DNA of 64,000 nt, from NCBI GenBank assembly GCA_965242505.1, contig OZ251449.1:3286001-3350000 (forward strand). The letters are read 5' to 3'. How positions within the stretch are numbered: the first letter of the stretch is position 1; every line of letters starts with the position of its first letter. The position numbers and the translations under genes are program-made. Source of the DNA: UBA2966 sp965242505 (GTDB lineage Bacteria > Pseudomonadota > Alphaproteobacteria > UBA2966). Of the stretch, positions 23,535-32,500 are shown in pieces. The notes beneath the pieces are model-generated. The model did no database searches, had not been told where the DNA came from, and worked only from the letters and a program-made list of their open reading frames with translations.

Positions 23535-23855
23535 CTAAAGCTCTTCCTCCAGCCACTCCACGAGCTTGCCCTTCGGCAGCGCGCCGACCTTGGTCGCGGC
23601 GACCTCTCCGCCCTTGAACAGCATCAGCGTGGGGATGCCGCGCACGCCGAACTTGGTCGGCGTCGTCGGATTCTCGTCGATGTTGAGCTTCGCCACCGTG
23701 ATCCGATCGTCCATCTCGCTCGCGATCTCCTCCAGGGCCGGCGCGATCTGGCGGCAGGGACCGCACCATTCCGCCCAGTAATCCACGAGCACGGGCCGCT
23801 CGGCGCCGATCACGTCGGTCTCGAAGGAGTCATCGGTAACATGGCTGACGGTCAT
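23535..23855 (-). CDS. trxA: Thioredoxin
   Basis: A 106-residue cytoplasmic thioredoxin, the general disulfide reductant. The active site WAEWCGPCRQIAP is near residue 28-40, the cis-proline is in RGIPTLMLFKGG, and there is no signal peptide. In many alphaproteobacteria trxA directly follows addA and converges on folC; here it still converges on folC but addA lies 25 kb away. A candidate promoter sits at 23926-23954. Confidence 0.96.
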   Translation of the reverse strand: MTVSHVTDDSFETDVIGAERPVLVDYWAEWCGPCRQIAPALEEIASEMDDRITVAKLNIDENPTTPTKFGVRGIPTLMLFKGGEVAATKVGALPKGKLVEWLEEEL

Positions 23856-23925
23856 GGCGCTCTCCGGCGTTGGTTGATGGCGGCCGAGGGACGGTGGGTG
23901 CGGCTCGCCGCGACCCGAGATCGAT

Positions 23926-23954
23926 TATGTACGACCAGCGGCTCCAGGCGTCAA
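23926..23954 (-). promoter_or_regulatory. Possible trxA promoter
   Basis: On the minus strand TTGACG (23954-23949) is followed after 17 bases by TACATA (23931-23926); CATAAT (23929-23924) gives a better -10 but 19-base spacing. It would leave a leader of about 65 bases. By-eye match. Confidence 0.4.
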
Positions 23955-23983
23955 GGCGCCGTCCCATGTCTCATGCGTTCCGG

Positions 23984-24011
23984 TTGAACACCGAACGGCT
24001 TTGCGTATCAT
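23984..24011 (+). promoter_or_regulatory. Possible promoter of the zinc-finger gene
   Basis: TTGAAC (23984-23989), a 16-base spacer and TATCAT (24006-24011). The -10 matches five of six consensus bases. The leader to the ATG at 24080 would be about 62 bases. By-eye match. Confidence 0.4.
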
Positions 24012-24079
24012 TCGGACGACGCACGGCCCGCGCATCGCGCGCCGTCGCGAGCTTGCCGAACGGGATCGGGCGCAACCGC

Positions 24080-24265
24080 ATGTCCATCGAGCCGCCGGAG
24101 GTCGTCGAAGTCGAGGAGCGCACCGTCAGCTGCGACGGCGGCGGCGGATCGCTGGGGCACCCGAAGGTCTATCTCAATCTGGGACGGGACGGCGCGGTCG
24201 ACTGCCCCTATTGCGACCGGCGGTTCGTTCTCGAGGCCGGCGCGGCCGGAAGCGCCGACCACTGA
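24080..24265 (+). CDS. Small zinc-finger protein (NDUFS6-like, zf-CHCC)
   Basis: A 61-residue protein from the ATG at 24080 (MSIEPPEVVEVEERTVSCDG). It has the pattern C...G-LGHPKVYLNLG...CPYCDRRFVL, in which Cys, His and the CPYC pair form a single zinc site as in the small zf-CHCC family related to the complex I accessory subunit NDUFS6. In alphaproteobacteria such proteins are short and stand alone; a link to complex I assembly is family inference. Divergent from trxA. Confidence 0.85.
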   Translation: MSIEPPEVVEVEERTVSCDGGGGSLGHPKVYLNLGRDGAVDCPYCDRRFVLEAGAAGSADH

Positions 24266-24534
24266 ATCGAGTCCGCCGACCCCGGCGCATCGTTCATCCA
24301 CAAGAAAATCTCTCGGTGTGAGATTCGGGGATGGAATCCCCGGCGCTTAGGCAGTCCCGAGGCGCGGCGCCTGTGGACAGGAATCCCGCGCGAATTCGGG
24401 GCGATATCCATGCCTTCCGAGGGGAGGGCAACCCCGCTACCGTGACCCGCGATCGTGGCCGTCCGGCGGAGACCGCGCGGCGCGTATGCGAGACCCATTG
24501 GGACCGGAGGGCGGACCCCCTGTCCGGAAGATCG
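24266..24534. other. Intergenic region upstream of dcd with no clear feature
   Basis: 269 bases with a short perfect stem (CGGGGA/TCCCCG around TGGAA, near 24327-24343) but no convincing promoter, tRNA or known RNA. An open frame in phase with dcd extends through most of it but has no family resemblance. Confidence 0.4.
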
Positions 24535-25701
24535 ATGGCTGACGCGGCCGCACATACGCTCTTCGCCGTCGCCGAGACGAAACCGGACGCGGAGCCGACG
24601 CACTCCACGGGCGTCGTGCCCGCCCAGGGGTTGCGCGCGGCGATCGAAAGCGGCGAGATCGACGCGACCGAGCCGATCCGCGAGGAGCAGATCCAGCCCG
24701 CCAGCCTCGACCTTCGCCTCGGTCCCGTCGCCTGGCGGACCCGGGCCAGCTTCCTGCCCGGCCGCGGCGCCTCGGTGGGACAGAAGATCGAAGCGTACGC
24801 GATGCACCGGTTCCCGCTCGACGGCGGAGCGGTCCTGGAAAGGGGATGCGTCTACGTCGCGCCCGTGATGGAGAGCCTCCGGCTGCGGCATCGCACGTCG
24901 GCGGTGGCCAACCCCAAGAGCTCCACCGGGCGTCTCGACGTGTTCTGCCGCCTGATCACCGACGGCGGCATGGAGTTCGATCGCGCGCCGGCCGGCTATC
25001 GCGGCCCGCTGTGGGTCGAGATATCGCCGCGTTCGTTCAGCATCCTGGTCGAGACGGGCGCGCGCCTGTCGCAGTTGCGGATCAAGCGCGGGACGCCCCG
25101 GCGGAGCGATGCGGCGTTGCGCGAGCTTCACGCCGAAGTGGGGCTCATCGACGACGAGGCCGTGTTCAGGGAGAACGTGAAACGGGGGTCGCTCGCCATC
25201 ACGGTGGATGCGCGGGGAAGCGGAGATTCGGATCTGATCGGCTGGCGCGCGCGCAAGAACACCGACCTGATCGATGTCTCGAAGGTCGCCCATTACGATC
25301 CCCGGGACTATTGGGAGCCCGTGCGCGCGCGTCCGCGCCAGGGCGTCATCCTCGACGCGGACGACTTCTACATCCTGTCGTCTCGCGAGTCGGTGACCGT
25401 GCCGGCCGACCACGCGGCCGAGATGCTGGCCTATGATCCGCTGGTCGGCGAATTCCGCGTGCACTACGCCGGCTTTTTCGACCCGGGCTTCGGACTGGCC
25501 GCCGCCGGCGGCGAAGGAGCGCGGGCGGTCCTCGAGGTGCGGTCGCGGGACGTCCCGTTCATGATCGAGGATGGCCAAGTGGTCGGGCGCCTGTTCTACG
25601 AGCGGTTGACGGCGCCGCCGGACAGGCTCTACGGGCGCGGCATCGGGTCCAGCTATCAGCGCCAGGGACTCGCGCTTTCCAAACAATTCAAGCATCCCTG
25701 A
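24535..25701 (+). CDS. dcd: dCTP deaminase (long alphaproteobacterial type)
   Basis: Converts dCTP to dUTP, feeding thymidylate synthesis. The ATG at 24535 gives 388 residues, about twice the short E. coli Dcd, matching the long 2'-deoxycytidine 5'-triphosphate deaminase family in which two dUTPase-like folds are joined. Visible motifs: EEQIQPASLDLRLG near residue 56, ANPKSSTGRLDVF (phosphate-binding Ser/Lys loop), RLITDGGMEFD, and a second-half segment FFDPGFG with VLEVRSRDVPF. It is upstream of polA with 61 bases between. Confidence 0.88.
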   Translation: MADAAAHTLFAVAETKPDAEPTHSTGVVPAQGLRAAIESGEIDATEPIREEQIQPASLDLRLGPVAWRTRASFLPGRGASVGQKIEAYAMHRFPLDGGAVLERGCVYVAPVMESLRLRHRTSAVANPKSSTGRLDVFCRLITDGGMEFDRAPAGYRGPLWVEISPRSFSILVETGARLSQLRIKRGTPRRSDAALRELHAEVGLIDDEAVFRENVKRGSLAITVDARGSGDSDLIGWRARKNTDLIDVSKVAHYDPRDYWEPVRARPRQGVILDADDFYILSSRESVTVPADHAAEMLAYDPLVGEFRVHYAGFFDPGFGLAAAGGEGARAVLEVRSRDVPFMIEDGQVVGRLFYERLTAPPDRLYGRGIGSSYQRQGLALSKQFKHP

Positions 25702-25762
25702 CCGGCCCCGTGGCATACTGAAGCGCTGGCGCTCGGCGGCGTCCGGCGGGGGAGGATCGACG

Positions 25763-28579
25763 ATGGCGGCCGCTGGTCGCGAAACGGAGGTTTCCAGGGG
25801 GACGAACGGCGCCCGGCGCGTCGTGCTGGTGGACGGCTCGGGCTACATCTTTCGCGCCTACCACGCGCTCCCCGCCCTCGCCAGGAAGAGCGACGGCCTC
25901 CCCGTCGGCGCCGTTTCCGGCTTCTGCAACATGCTCAACAGGCTCGTCGACGACGTCATGGCCGACGACGTCGTCGATCATCTGGCGGTCGTTTTCGATA
26001 CCGCGCGCCGTTCCTTTCGCAACGAGATCTACCCGGAATACAAGGCTCATCGTCCGCCGCCGCCGGAGGACCTCGTCCCGCAATTCCCGCTGGTCCGGGA
26101 CGCGACGCGCGCCTTCAACGTGCCCTGCCTCGAGATGGCGGGCTTCGAGGCCGACGACCTGATCGCCACCTATGCCGATTTGGCGGTCGCGGCGGGCTAC
26201 GAGGTCGTGATCGTCTCGTCGGACAAGGACCTGATGCAGATGGTCGGCGAACGCGTGTCGATGCGGGATCCGATGAAACAGACCGTGATCCGGGAGGAGC
26301 AGGTCGTGGAGAAGTTCGGAGTGGGGCCGGACAAGGTGATCGACGTCCAGGCGCTGGCCGGCGATTCCAGCGACAACGTGCCCGGCGTGCCCGGGATCGG
26401 CGTGAAGACGGCGGCGGAATTGATCGTCGCCTACGGCGACCTCGAGACGCTCCTCGGCCGCGCCGGGGAGATCAGGCAGCCGAAGCGGCGCCAGACCCTG
26501 CTGGAGAACGCTGGACTGGCGCGCGTCAGCCGCGAGCTCGTGACGCTGAAGCGCGACGTTCCCGTCGAGGGCGGCATCGAGGCGCTGGAGTTCCAGCCGC
26601 CCGATCCGAACGCGTTGTTCGCGTTCCTCGACGAGATGGAGTTCGCGTCTCTCGCGACGCGCCTGCGCGCGAAGTATCGCGACGAAACCGGCGGAGCCAT
26701 GCCGTCGGCGTCCCCGGCGCCCGAGGGCGTCGGCGAGTACGTCGCGGTCCAGGACGAGGAGGTGCTGGCCGCCTGGGTCGCGGCCGCCGAGGCGGAAGGC
26801 GCGGTGGCCGTGGACACCGAGACGACGTCGCTGGACGTCATGCGGGCCGCCCTCGTCGGCGTGTCCCTCTCGGTGGAGCCGGGAAAGGCGTGCTACGTGC
26901 CGCTCGGCCATACGGGAGCGGGCGAACAAGGCGACCTCGGCCTCGACACGGAACCGCGGGACGACGGGGCGCCGGTCCAGATACCGTTCGACCGCGCGGT
27001 CGGGATGCTCAAGCCGCTGCTCGAGAACCCCGGCGTGCTCAAGATCGGACAGAACATCAAGTACGACATGGCGGTGTTCGCCAAGTACGGCATCGAGCTC
27101 GGGCCGATCGACGACACCATGGTGTTGAGCTTCGTGCTGGAGGGGGGTCTGCACGGCCACGGCATGGACGAGCTGTCGGAACGCCACCTGGGCATCAAGC
27201 CCATCCCGTACAAGGATGTCGCGGGGACCGGCAAGGCTCGGGTCACCTTCGACAAGGTGCCGCTCGACAAGGCGGTGGACTATGCGGCGGAAGACGCGGA
27301 CGTGACCATGCGCCTGCATCGGCTATTGAAACCGCGGCTGGCGAGCGAACGCCTGGTCGGCGTCTACGAAACCATCGAGCGCCCGCTGGCGCCGGTGCTC
27401 GCCGGCATGGAGCGCGCCGGCATCCGCGTCGACCCGGAGAAGCTCAGGGTACTCGGAGACGACTTCGACATGCGCATGTCCCGTCTGGTCGAGGAGATCC
27501 ATGGGCTGGCGGGCCGCGGGTTCAACGTCGGGTCTCCCAGACAGCTCGGCGAGGTGCTGTTCGACGAGATGGGCCTCCCGGGCGGCCGGAAGGGCAAGAC
27601 CGGCGCCTACGCCACCGGGGCGGACGTGCTCGAGGAGCTCGCCGCGCTGGGCCACGAGATACCGCGACTCGTGCTGGACTGGCGACAGCTCTCGAAGCTC
27701 AAGGGTACGTACACGGACGCCTTGCAGGCGCAGATCGACCCCGAAACGGACCGGGTGCACACCTCGTTCCAGATGGCGGCGGCGAGCACGGGACGGCTCG
27801 CGTCGACGGACCCCAACCTCCAGAACATCCCGGTGCGGACGGAGGAAGGGCGGAAGATACGCCAGGCGTTCGTGCCCGCGGACGGCTGCAAGTTTCTTTC
27901 CGCCGACTATTCCCAGATCGAGCTGCGGCTGCTCGCCCATATCGCCGACATCGGCGCGTTGAAGGACGCCTTCCGCGCAGGTGCCGACATCCACGCGCTG
28001 ACGGCGAGCGAGGTCTTCGGCGCGCCGATGGAGGGCATGGACCCGACGGTGCGCCGCGGCGCGAAGGCCATCAACTTCGGCATCATCTACGGGATCAGTC
28101 CCTTCGGGCTGGCCCGGCAGCTGGCGATCCCGCAGAAGGAGGCCAAGGCCTACATCGAGGCCTATCTGGAGCGTTACCCCGGAATACGGGACTACATGGA
28201 GGCCACCAAGGAGTTCGCGCGACGGAACGGCTACGTGACGACGCTGTTCGGCCGCCGCGTGCACGTGCCGAGCCTGCGGGAAAAGAACCCGGCGCGCCGA
28301 AACTTCGGCGAGCGGGCGGCCATAAACGCGCCGTTGCAGGGCTCTGCCGCCGACATCATCAAGCGCGCGATGGCGCGGATTCCCAAGGCTCTCGAACGGG
28401 AGAAGCTGTCGGCCCGGATGCTGCTCCAGGTGCACGACGAGCTGTTGTTCGACGTTCCGGAAGCCGAGATCGGCCGGACGGCGGCGGTCGTCAAGGAGGT
28501 GATGGAGAGCGCGGCGCGCCTGAGCGTGCCGCTCACCGTGGATACGGGCGTCGGCGACAACTGGGACGAGGCGCACTGA
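25763..28579 (+). CDS. polA: DNA polymerase I
   Basis: PolA fills gaps and removes RNA primers. The 938-residue protein has all three domains: a 5'-3' nuclease (VDGSGYIFRAYHALP at ~24, GFEADDLIATYA, DKDLMQMV), a 3'-5' exonuclease that looks intact (VDTETTSLD near 350, QNIKYDMAVF, YAAEDADVTMRLH) and an A-family polymerase with motif A DYSQIELRLLAH, motif B RRGAKAINFGIIYG and motif C QVHDELLFD. It converges with the HEPN-like gene, 34 bases between stops, which marks one edge of the acquired cassette. Confidence 0.97.
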   Translation: MAAAGRETEVSRGTNGARRVVLVDGSGYIFRAYHALPALARKSDGLPVGAVSGFCNMLNRLVDDVMADDVVDHLAVVFDTARRSFRNEIYPEYKAHRPPPPEDLVPQFPLVRDATRAFNVPCLEMAGFEADDLIATYADLAVAAGYEVVIVSSDKDLMQMVGERVSMRDPMKQTVIREEQVVEKFGVGPDKVIDVQALAGDSSDNVPGVPGIGVKTAAELIVAYGDLETLLGRAGEIRQPKRRQTLLENAGLARVSRELVTLKRDVPVEGGIEALEFQPPDPNALFAFLDEMEFASLATRLRAKYRDETGGAMPSASPAPEGVGEYVAVQDEEVLAAWVAAAEAEGAVAVDTETTSLDVMRAALVGVSLSVEPGKACYVPLGHTGAGEQGDLGLDTEPRDDGAPVQIPFDRAVGMLKPLLENPGVLKIGQNIKYDMAVFAKYGIELGPIDDTMVLSFVLEGGLHGHGMDELSERHLGIKPIPYKDVAGTGKARVTFDKVPLDKAVDYAAEDADVTMRLHRLLKPRLASERLVGVYETIERPLAPVLAGMERAGIRVDPEKLRVLGDDFDMRMSRLVEEIHGLAGRGFNVGSPRQLGEVLFDEMGLPGGRKGKTGAYATGADVLEELAALGHEIPRLVLDWRQLSKLKGTYTDALQAQIDPETDRVHTSFQMAAASTGRLASTDPNLQNIPVRTEEGRKIRQAFVPADGCKFLSADYSQIELRLLAHIADIGALKDAFRAGADIHALTASEVFGAPMEGMDPTVRRGAKAINFGIIYGISPFGLARQLAIPQKEAKAYIEAYLERYPGIRDYMEATKEFARRNGYVTTLFGRRVHVPSLREKNPARRNFGERAAINAPLQGSAADIIKRAMARIPKALEREKLSARMLLQVHDELLFDVPEAEIGRTAAVVKEVMESAARLSVPLTVDTGVGDNWDEAH

Positions 28580-28613
28580 CGCGGATGTTTCGTGAAGGTC
28601 GGGCGCATGGCGG

Positions 28614-29549
28614 CTACTCCCGAAAATCTCTGATCCGGACGGCGATCGGCGACGTCAACGTTCCCCAAGGCACTACTTCGTTGTGAGCGAGGGCGTTTCG
28701 TACACGGCGGAGCCACTCCAGACGTTGACGTTCGGCTTCCAGAGGGCCGCCCCGTCGCGACTGGACCGCCATATCTCCGATTTCCAGATCGTCCCGACAC
28801 CGGATTTCGGTCCCGTCCTGGCGGATATGCGGCAAGCGCCAGAGAGTCCGATACGCCTCAAGCAGGCGACGTCGTTCACGTTCCACGAGTGGAAGCAGAA
28901 CGGAGATCTGCGCCGCCCAGATACATTCGCGCGAGTGTTTCTGTGTTTCCAGTATTCGTCCCAGAGGATCGCGCGATAGCCGTTCTGCAAAGGCGAGGTC
29001 GGTGCCGGCAAGCTCGGCGATCAGCGCGCCCCTGAGATCGATATGCGCCGGTCGGTGCCCGGCGCGCCTGCCCATCCGCTCCACGAGAGCGCGAGCGTCC
29101 AACGGAGTCACGAAGTCCCGCCACAGGCGCCGACGCAGCCGCTTGTCCTCATCGCACGCTTCGGCGCACGCCGTGTCCATCACGATGCAGAGTCGAGGCA
29201 CATTCGGGGACTCGGCAAGCCGCCGAGCATGGTCCGCCCACGCGGTTGCCGCCGCCTCGTCGCCAGTCGCGTCAATCCACAGAACCGAACCGCCGGCATT
29301 ATCGCCCCTGAACGTCCGAGTTATGGACTCGTGCGGGGCCATGGCGCGCGCTTCGGCGGGTCGTACGGCTTCCCATCGACCGAGCCCGCGGTGCTTGACC
29401 AGTTCGGCGACCTCCACGGCGAGCGCGTTACTCGATATTTCATCGGGAAGACCGGTCAAAACGGCGGTGCGATCAGCCAGATCTTCAAGGATGGTGTCCA
29501 GGAAATCCGCCGGGCCCGACAGTCGGGCCCATACGTGCGGAAAATTCAC
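28614..29549 (-). CDS. Partner protein with C-terminal HEPN-like motif
   Basis: A 311-residue protein I cannot assign to a named family. It begins with a GTG at 29549 that overlaps the stop of the giant ATPase gene (GTGA), so the two are translationally coupled. The N-terminal two thirds alternate strands and helices (GGSVLWIDATGDE, VPRLCIVMDTACAEACDED, HIDLRGALIAELAG), reminiscent of a P-loop ATPase core but without a Walker A motif. The C-terminus has LRRVRNALAHNEVV: R284-x4-H289 is the RX4-6H signature of HEPN ribonucleases and HEPN-like binding domains. Role as RNA-cutting effector or adaptor is inference. Confidence 0.6.
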   Translation of the reverse strand: MNFPHVWARLSGPADFLDTILEDLADRTAVLTGLPDEISSNALAVEVAELVKHRGLGRWEAVRPAEARAMAPHESITRTFRGDNAGGSVLWIDATGDEAAATAWADHARRLAESPNVPRLCIVMDTACAEACDEDKRLRRRLWRDFVTPLDARALVERMGRRAGHRPAHIDLRGALIAELAGTDLAFAERLSRDPLGRILETQKHSRECIWAAQISVLLPLVERERRRLLEAYRTLWRLPHIRQDGTEIRCRDDLEIGDMAVQSRRGGPLEAERQRLEWLRRVRNALAHNEVVPWGTLTSPIAVRIRDFRE

Positions 29550-32500
29550 TCTTCAAAAATCCGTTGAAGGCCCGCCGCGTATGTCGAATCGAGCCGATAG
29601 CCATGCTCCTCCCTGTATATGATGCCGAGACGATCGGCCCAACCGAAGAAATTCACGACCTCTTCCGGAGACATATGTGCGCTTCCGTCCTGAGACAGGT
29701 CCGAGAGAATATCGGCGGTCATCGATGCGTCGGGGAAAGTGGACAACAGGCGAAGCGCAGTGTTCATGCTCTCGGATATGAGAACGTCGGAAACACTGTG
29801 GTTGTCTCCGTCGTCCGTCAGAGTGGCGTCGATGGCCTCGTTCATCGACTTCAACTGCTTTTTTCTGGCTGCCGTTCCGGCCACGGCGGGCCAAGGAAGG
29901 TCGATTGGTTGATCCGGGTTTTCCAGGCTGGAAAAAGCTCGTGCCTCCCGTTCCGTCAGCCAGGTTCGTATGAAGTCCCGCGCGCACGGACCGAGCCAAA
30001 TATCTTGAAGTTCGACATCCTTTCGCGTCAGCGGAGGTTCGTTCAGCCAGTTCCACGCGACCTTGGGACCGCAGAGGAACACCGGCCGAACGATTCTATT
30101 TTGAAAATCACGTTTTTCGACGAATGCAAGGGCGTCATTGACCACTCTTGGGTCCCACGCGTCGCGCATATCCACGAGAACGACATGGGTACCCTGCCGG
30201 GTACGCGAAACCCGGTCGAGCTCGTGTTGCAGCGTGGCTGGCTCAACCTCCTTGACATGCAGCGATCCATCCCACCTCTCGGCCGCCTGATCAAGAGAGT
30301 CGCGCACCCGATCAAGCCCGGCAAGGCGCGTTCCGAAAACGAGACCAACGGCGCGACGGCCCGAAAGCAACCGGTATTCCTGATTGGCCGTCAGAGAGGA
30401 CGGAGTATCGTCGCCCAGAGTGTTGCGGAACTGGGCGGGGTCGAAGACTGCGGGTGCCATCTTGCTCTTGGCGTCGGCGAACCGCCGCTCAATCTCGTCA
30501 TCGTTGCCGAGCAACATGCGGAGATTACGGGTCCGGACGGCATATTTCTTGTCCGACGCTTCCCGCAGGATCCCGAGGCCAACCATCTCTTCCAGTAAAA
30601 CCTCGAACATCCAGAAGCTGGAGTCGGAAGCGAAGCCCTCCCGCCACTCGTTCAGTGCCGCGTCTCGAATGTCCGAGATCGGCACGGCCCGCGGCCGCGC
30701 GTCTTCGTTATCGAAACTTTGCCGCGCGATGAGATAGGTCAGGAATTCATATCGAGGATCGAGTTGAATCGTCCATGAAAACAGATTGCGAATGCGATCC
30801 CGCGTTTCCCTAGCGTTGAAGACTCGGTCGACCATATCCGGATGAACTTGGTAGGGAGGGCCTGACTCGCCACGCACATCGACATCCTCACGCAGCGTCT
30901 TCAACAGCTCCTTGCAAAACTGCTGAACGAGCGCGGGGTAGTAGTTCGTCTCTGCGGCAACCCGGATGATCGAATCGTTTGAGACAAAACGATAGCCGAG
31001 AGCTTCAAGCGGTCTGCGTATGAGATGCTGGATTTCATCGCCATCGGTCTCCGGCAACATTGGGCCGATACGGATCGCCTCACCCAAATGGGCGAAGGGT
31101 GTGTTGGGGTCGCGCGCTGCGCGCTGGACGTTATGCAGGCCGGCGAATACAACCTTGAATCTCCGTTGAGTTTCCTCCATGAGTCGTTTGATTTGCTCCA
31201 GAACTCGATAGTTCTGTTTCGAACGATGTTCCGCATCGAGAAAGGCATCGGCCTCGTCCACCAGCAGCAAAATGCGACGATCAGGTTTCTCTTCAAGCCA
31301 CCTTATGACGTTTTTTTGGATTGACTCGTGACGCACGGTCCGTGGTTGAAGAATTCTGTGTTCGGTGAGGTGTTCAGCGAACAACGGCCACAAATCCTCG
31401 GTCGGCCGATTCTCTCCGATGCCTGATCCCTTCAGGTTGATGAGTAGCACCAGTTCTTTCGGTTCGTCCGATTCCTTCGATCTTTTTATCCGATATTCAC
31501 GCGCGATGTCCGCGAGGAGAGCGGTCTTGCCGAGACGCCTGCCTCCATAGACGAAATGGGCCATGTCACCGGACGTGGAGAGGATTGCTTTACGCGCATC
31601 GCCGCGACCAAAAAACATCTCGGGAGGGACTTCGGCAGCGTCCGGGTCGAATGGCTGGGAAAATGCGAAGGCCGAGGCGCAATCAAAGAACGCATCAAGC
31701 CGGTCTTCAGGCCAAGCGGCCAGAAATATGACCAGAGCCTCGTCAAGGACGATGGTTGGATGATATTCGCCGGAGCCGAACTCACGTGCGAGTACACGAC
31801 GCGATCCGACGTCGAGAGCGCCGAGAAAAATAACGATATTGGGTGATCTCCCAGCCACGTTCCGTTTCTGCGTTTCCCGAAGGATGGCCTCTTCGGTAGC
31901 CCTGCGGCGAACAGTGAACAACCGATACCTCCCGCCAGCGCGCGAACCGAAATCGGGAAGCCGAGCGATGCCACGATCCGCAACCGGTGCCGCCTCAAGT
32001 GTGAACACTCTTTCACCGCCGGGTGTCTTGTCATCACTGCCGCGCACCTTAGCGCGTACGAAACCGATCGCGCTCATAAGATTTTTCAACGCTCCAGCTG
32101 AGGTTTGACCTTCGCGCAAAGTAATCCATGCGTCGAGAACACCAACCCCGTCTCGGGATGCATCTCCCGAAAGTTGACTGGCGTCGATGAAACCCATGGC
32201 TTCACGTTTTTCAACTACACGCCGGACATGAGTGATACCGTCCCCCTCTATATCGTTAATATATTTCTCCACGAAATCCGGAAAAAACTGATCAAATGGA
32301 CGATCTCTCCTTGGTTTCAGAGGAGGCAGCTCATCACCACGCTTGATCCGTTCTATATAATCCTCCGCGATTGGAAATCGATGATCCTTGACGGCCAACT
32401 CGATCCGCTCTCTCTGATCTTGCGAGAGGTTGGGTAGGTCACCGAGCAATTTCCGTATCTCTTTACCCCGATCTTCTTGAGCATCACTGATCTCCTTGTC

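Noticed and set aside
24266..24534. A small SRP RNA or other known RNA upstream of dcd
   Set aside because: The GGAAG...AGCAG loop of SRP RNA is missing and no other conserved fold was recognised.
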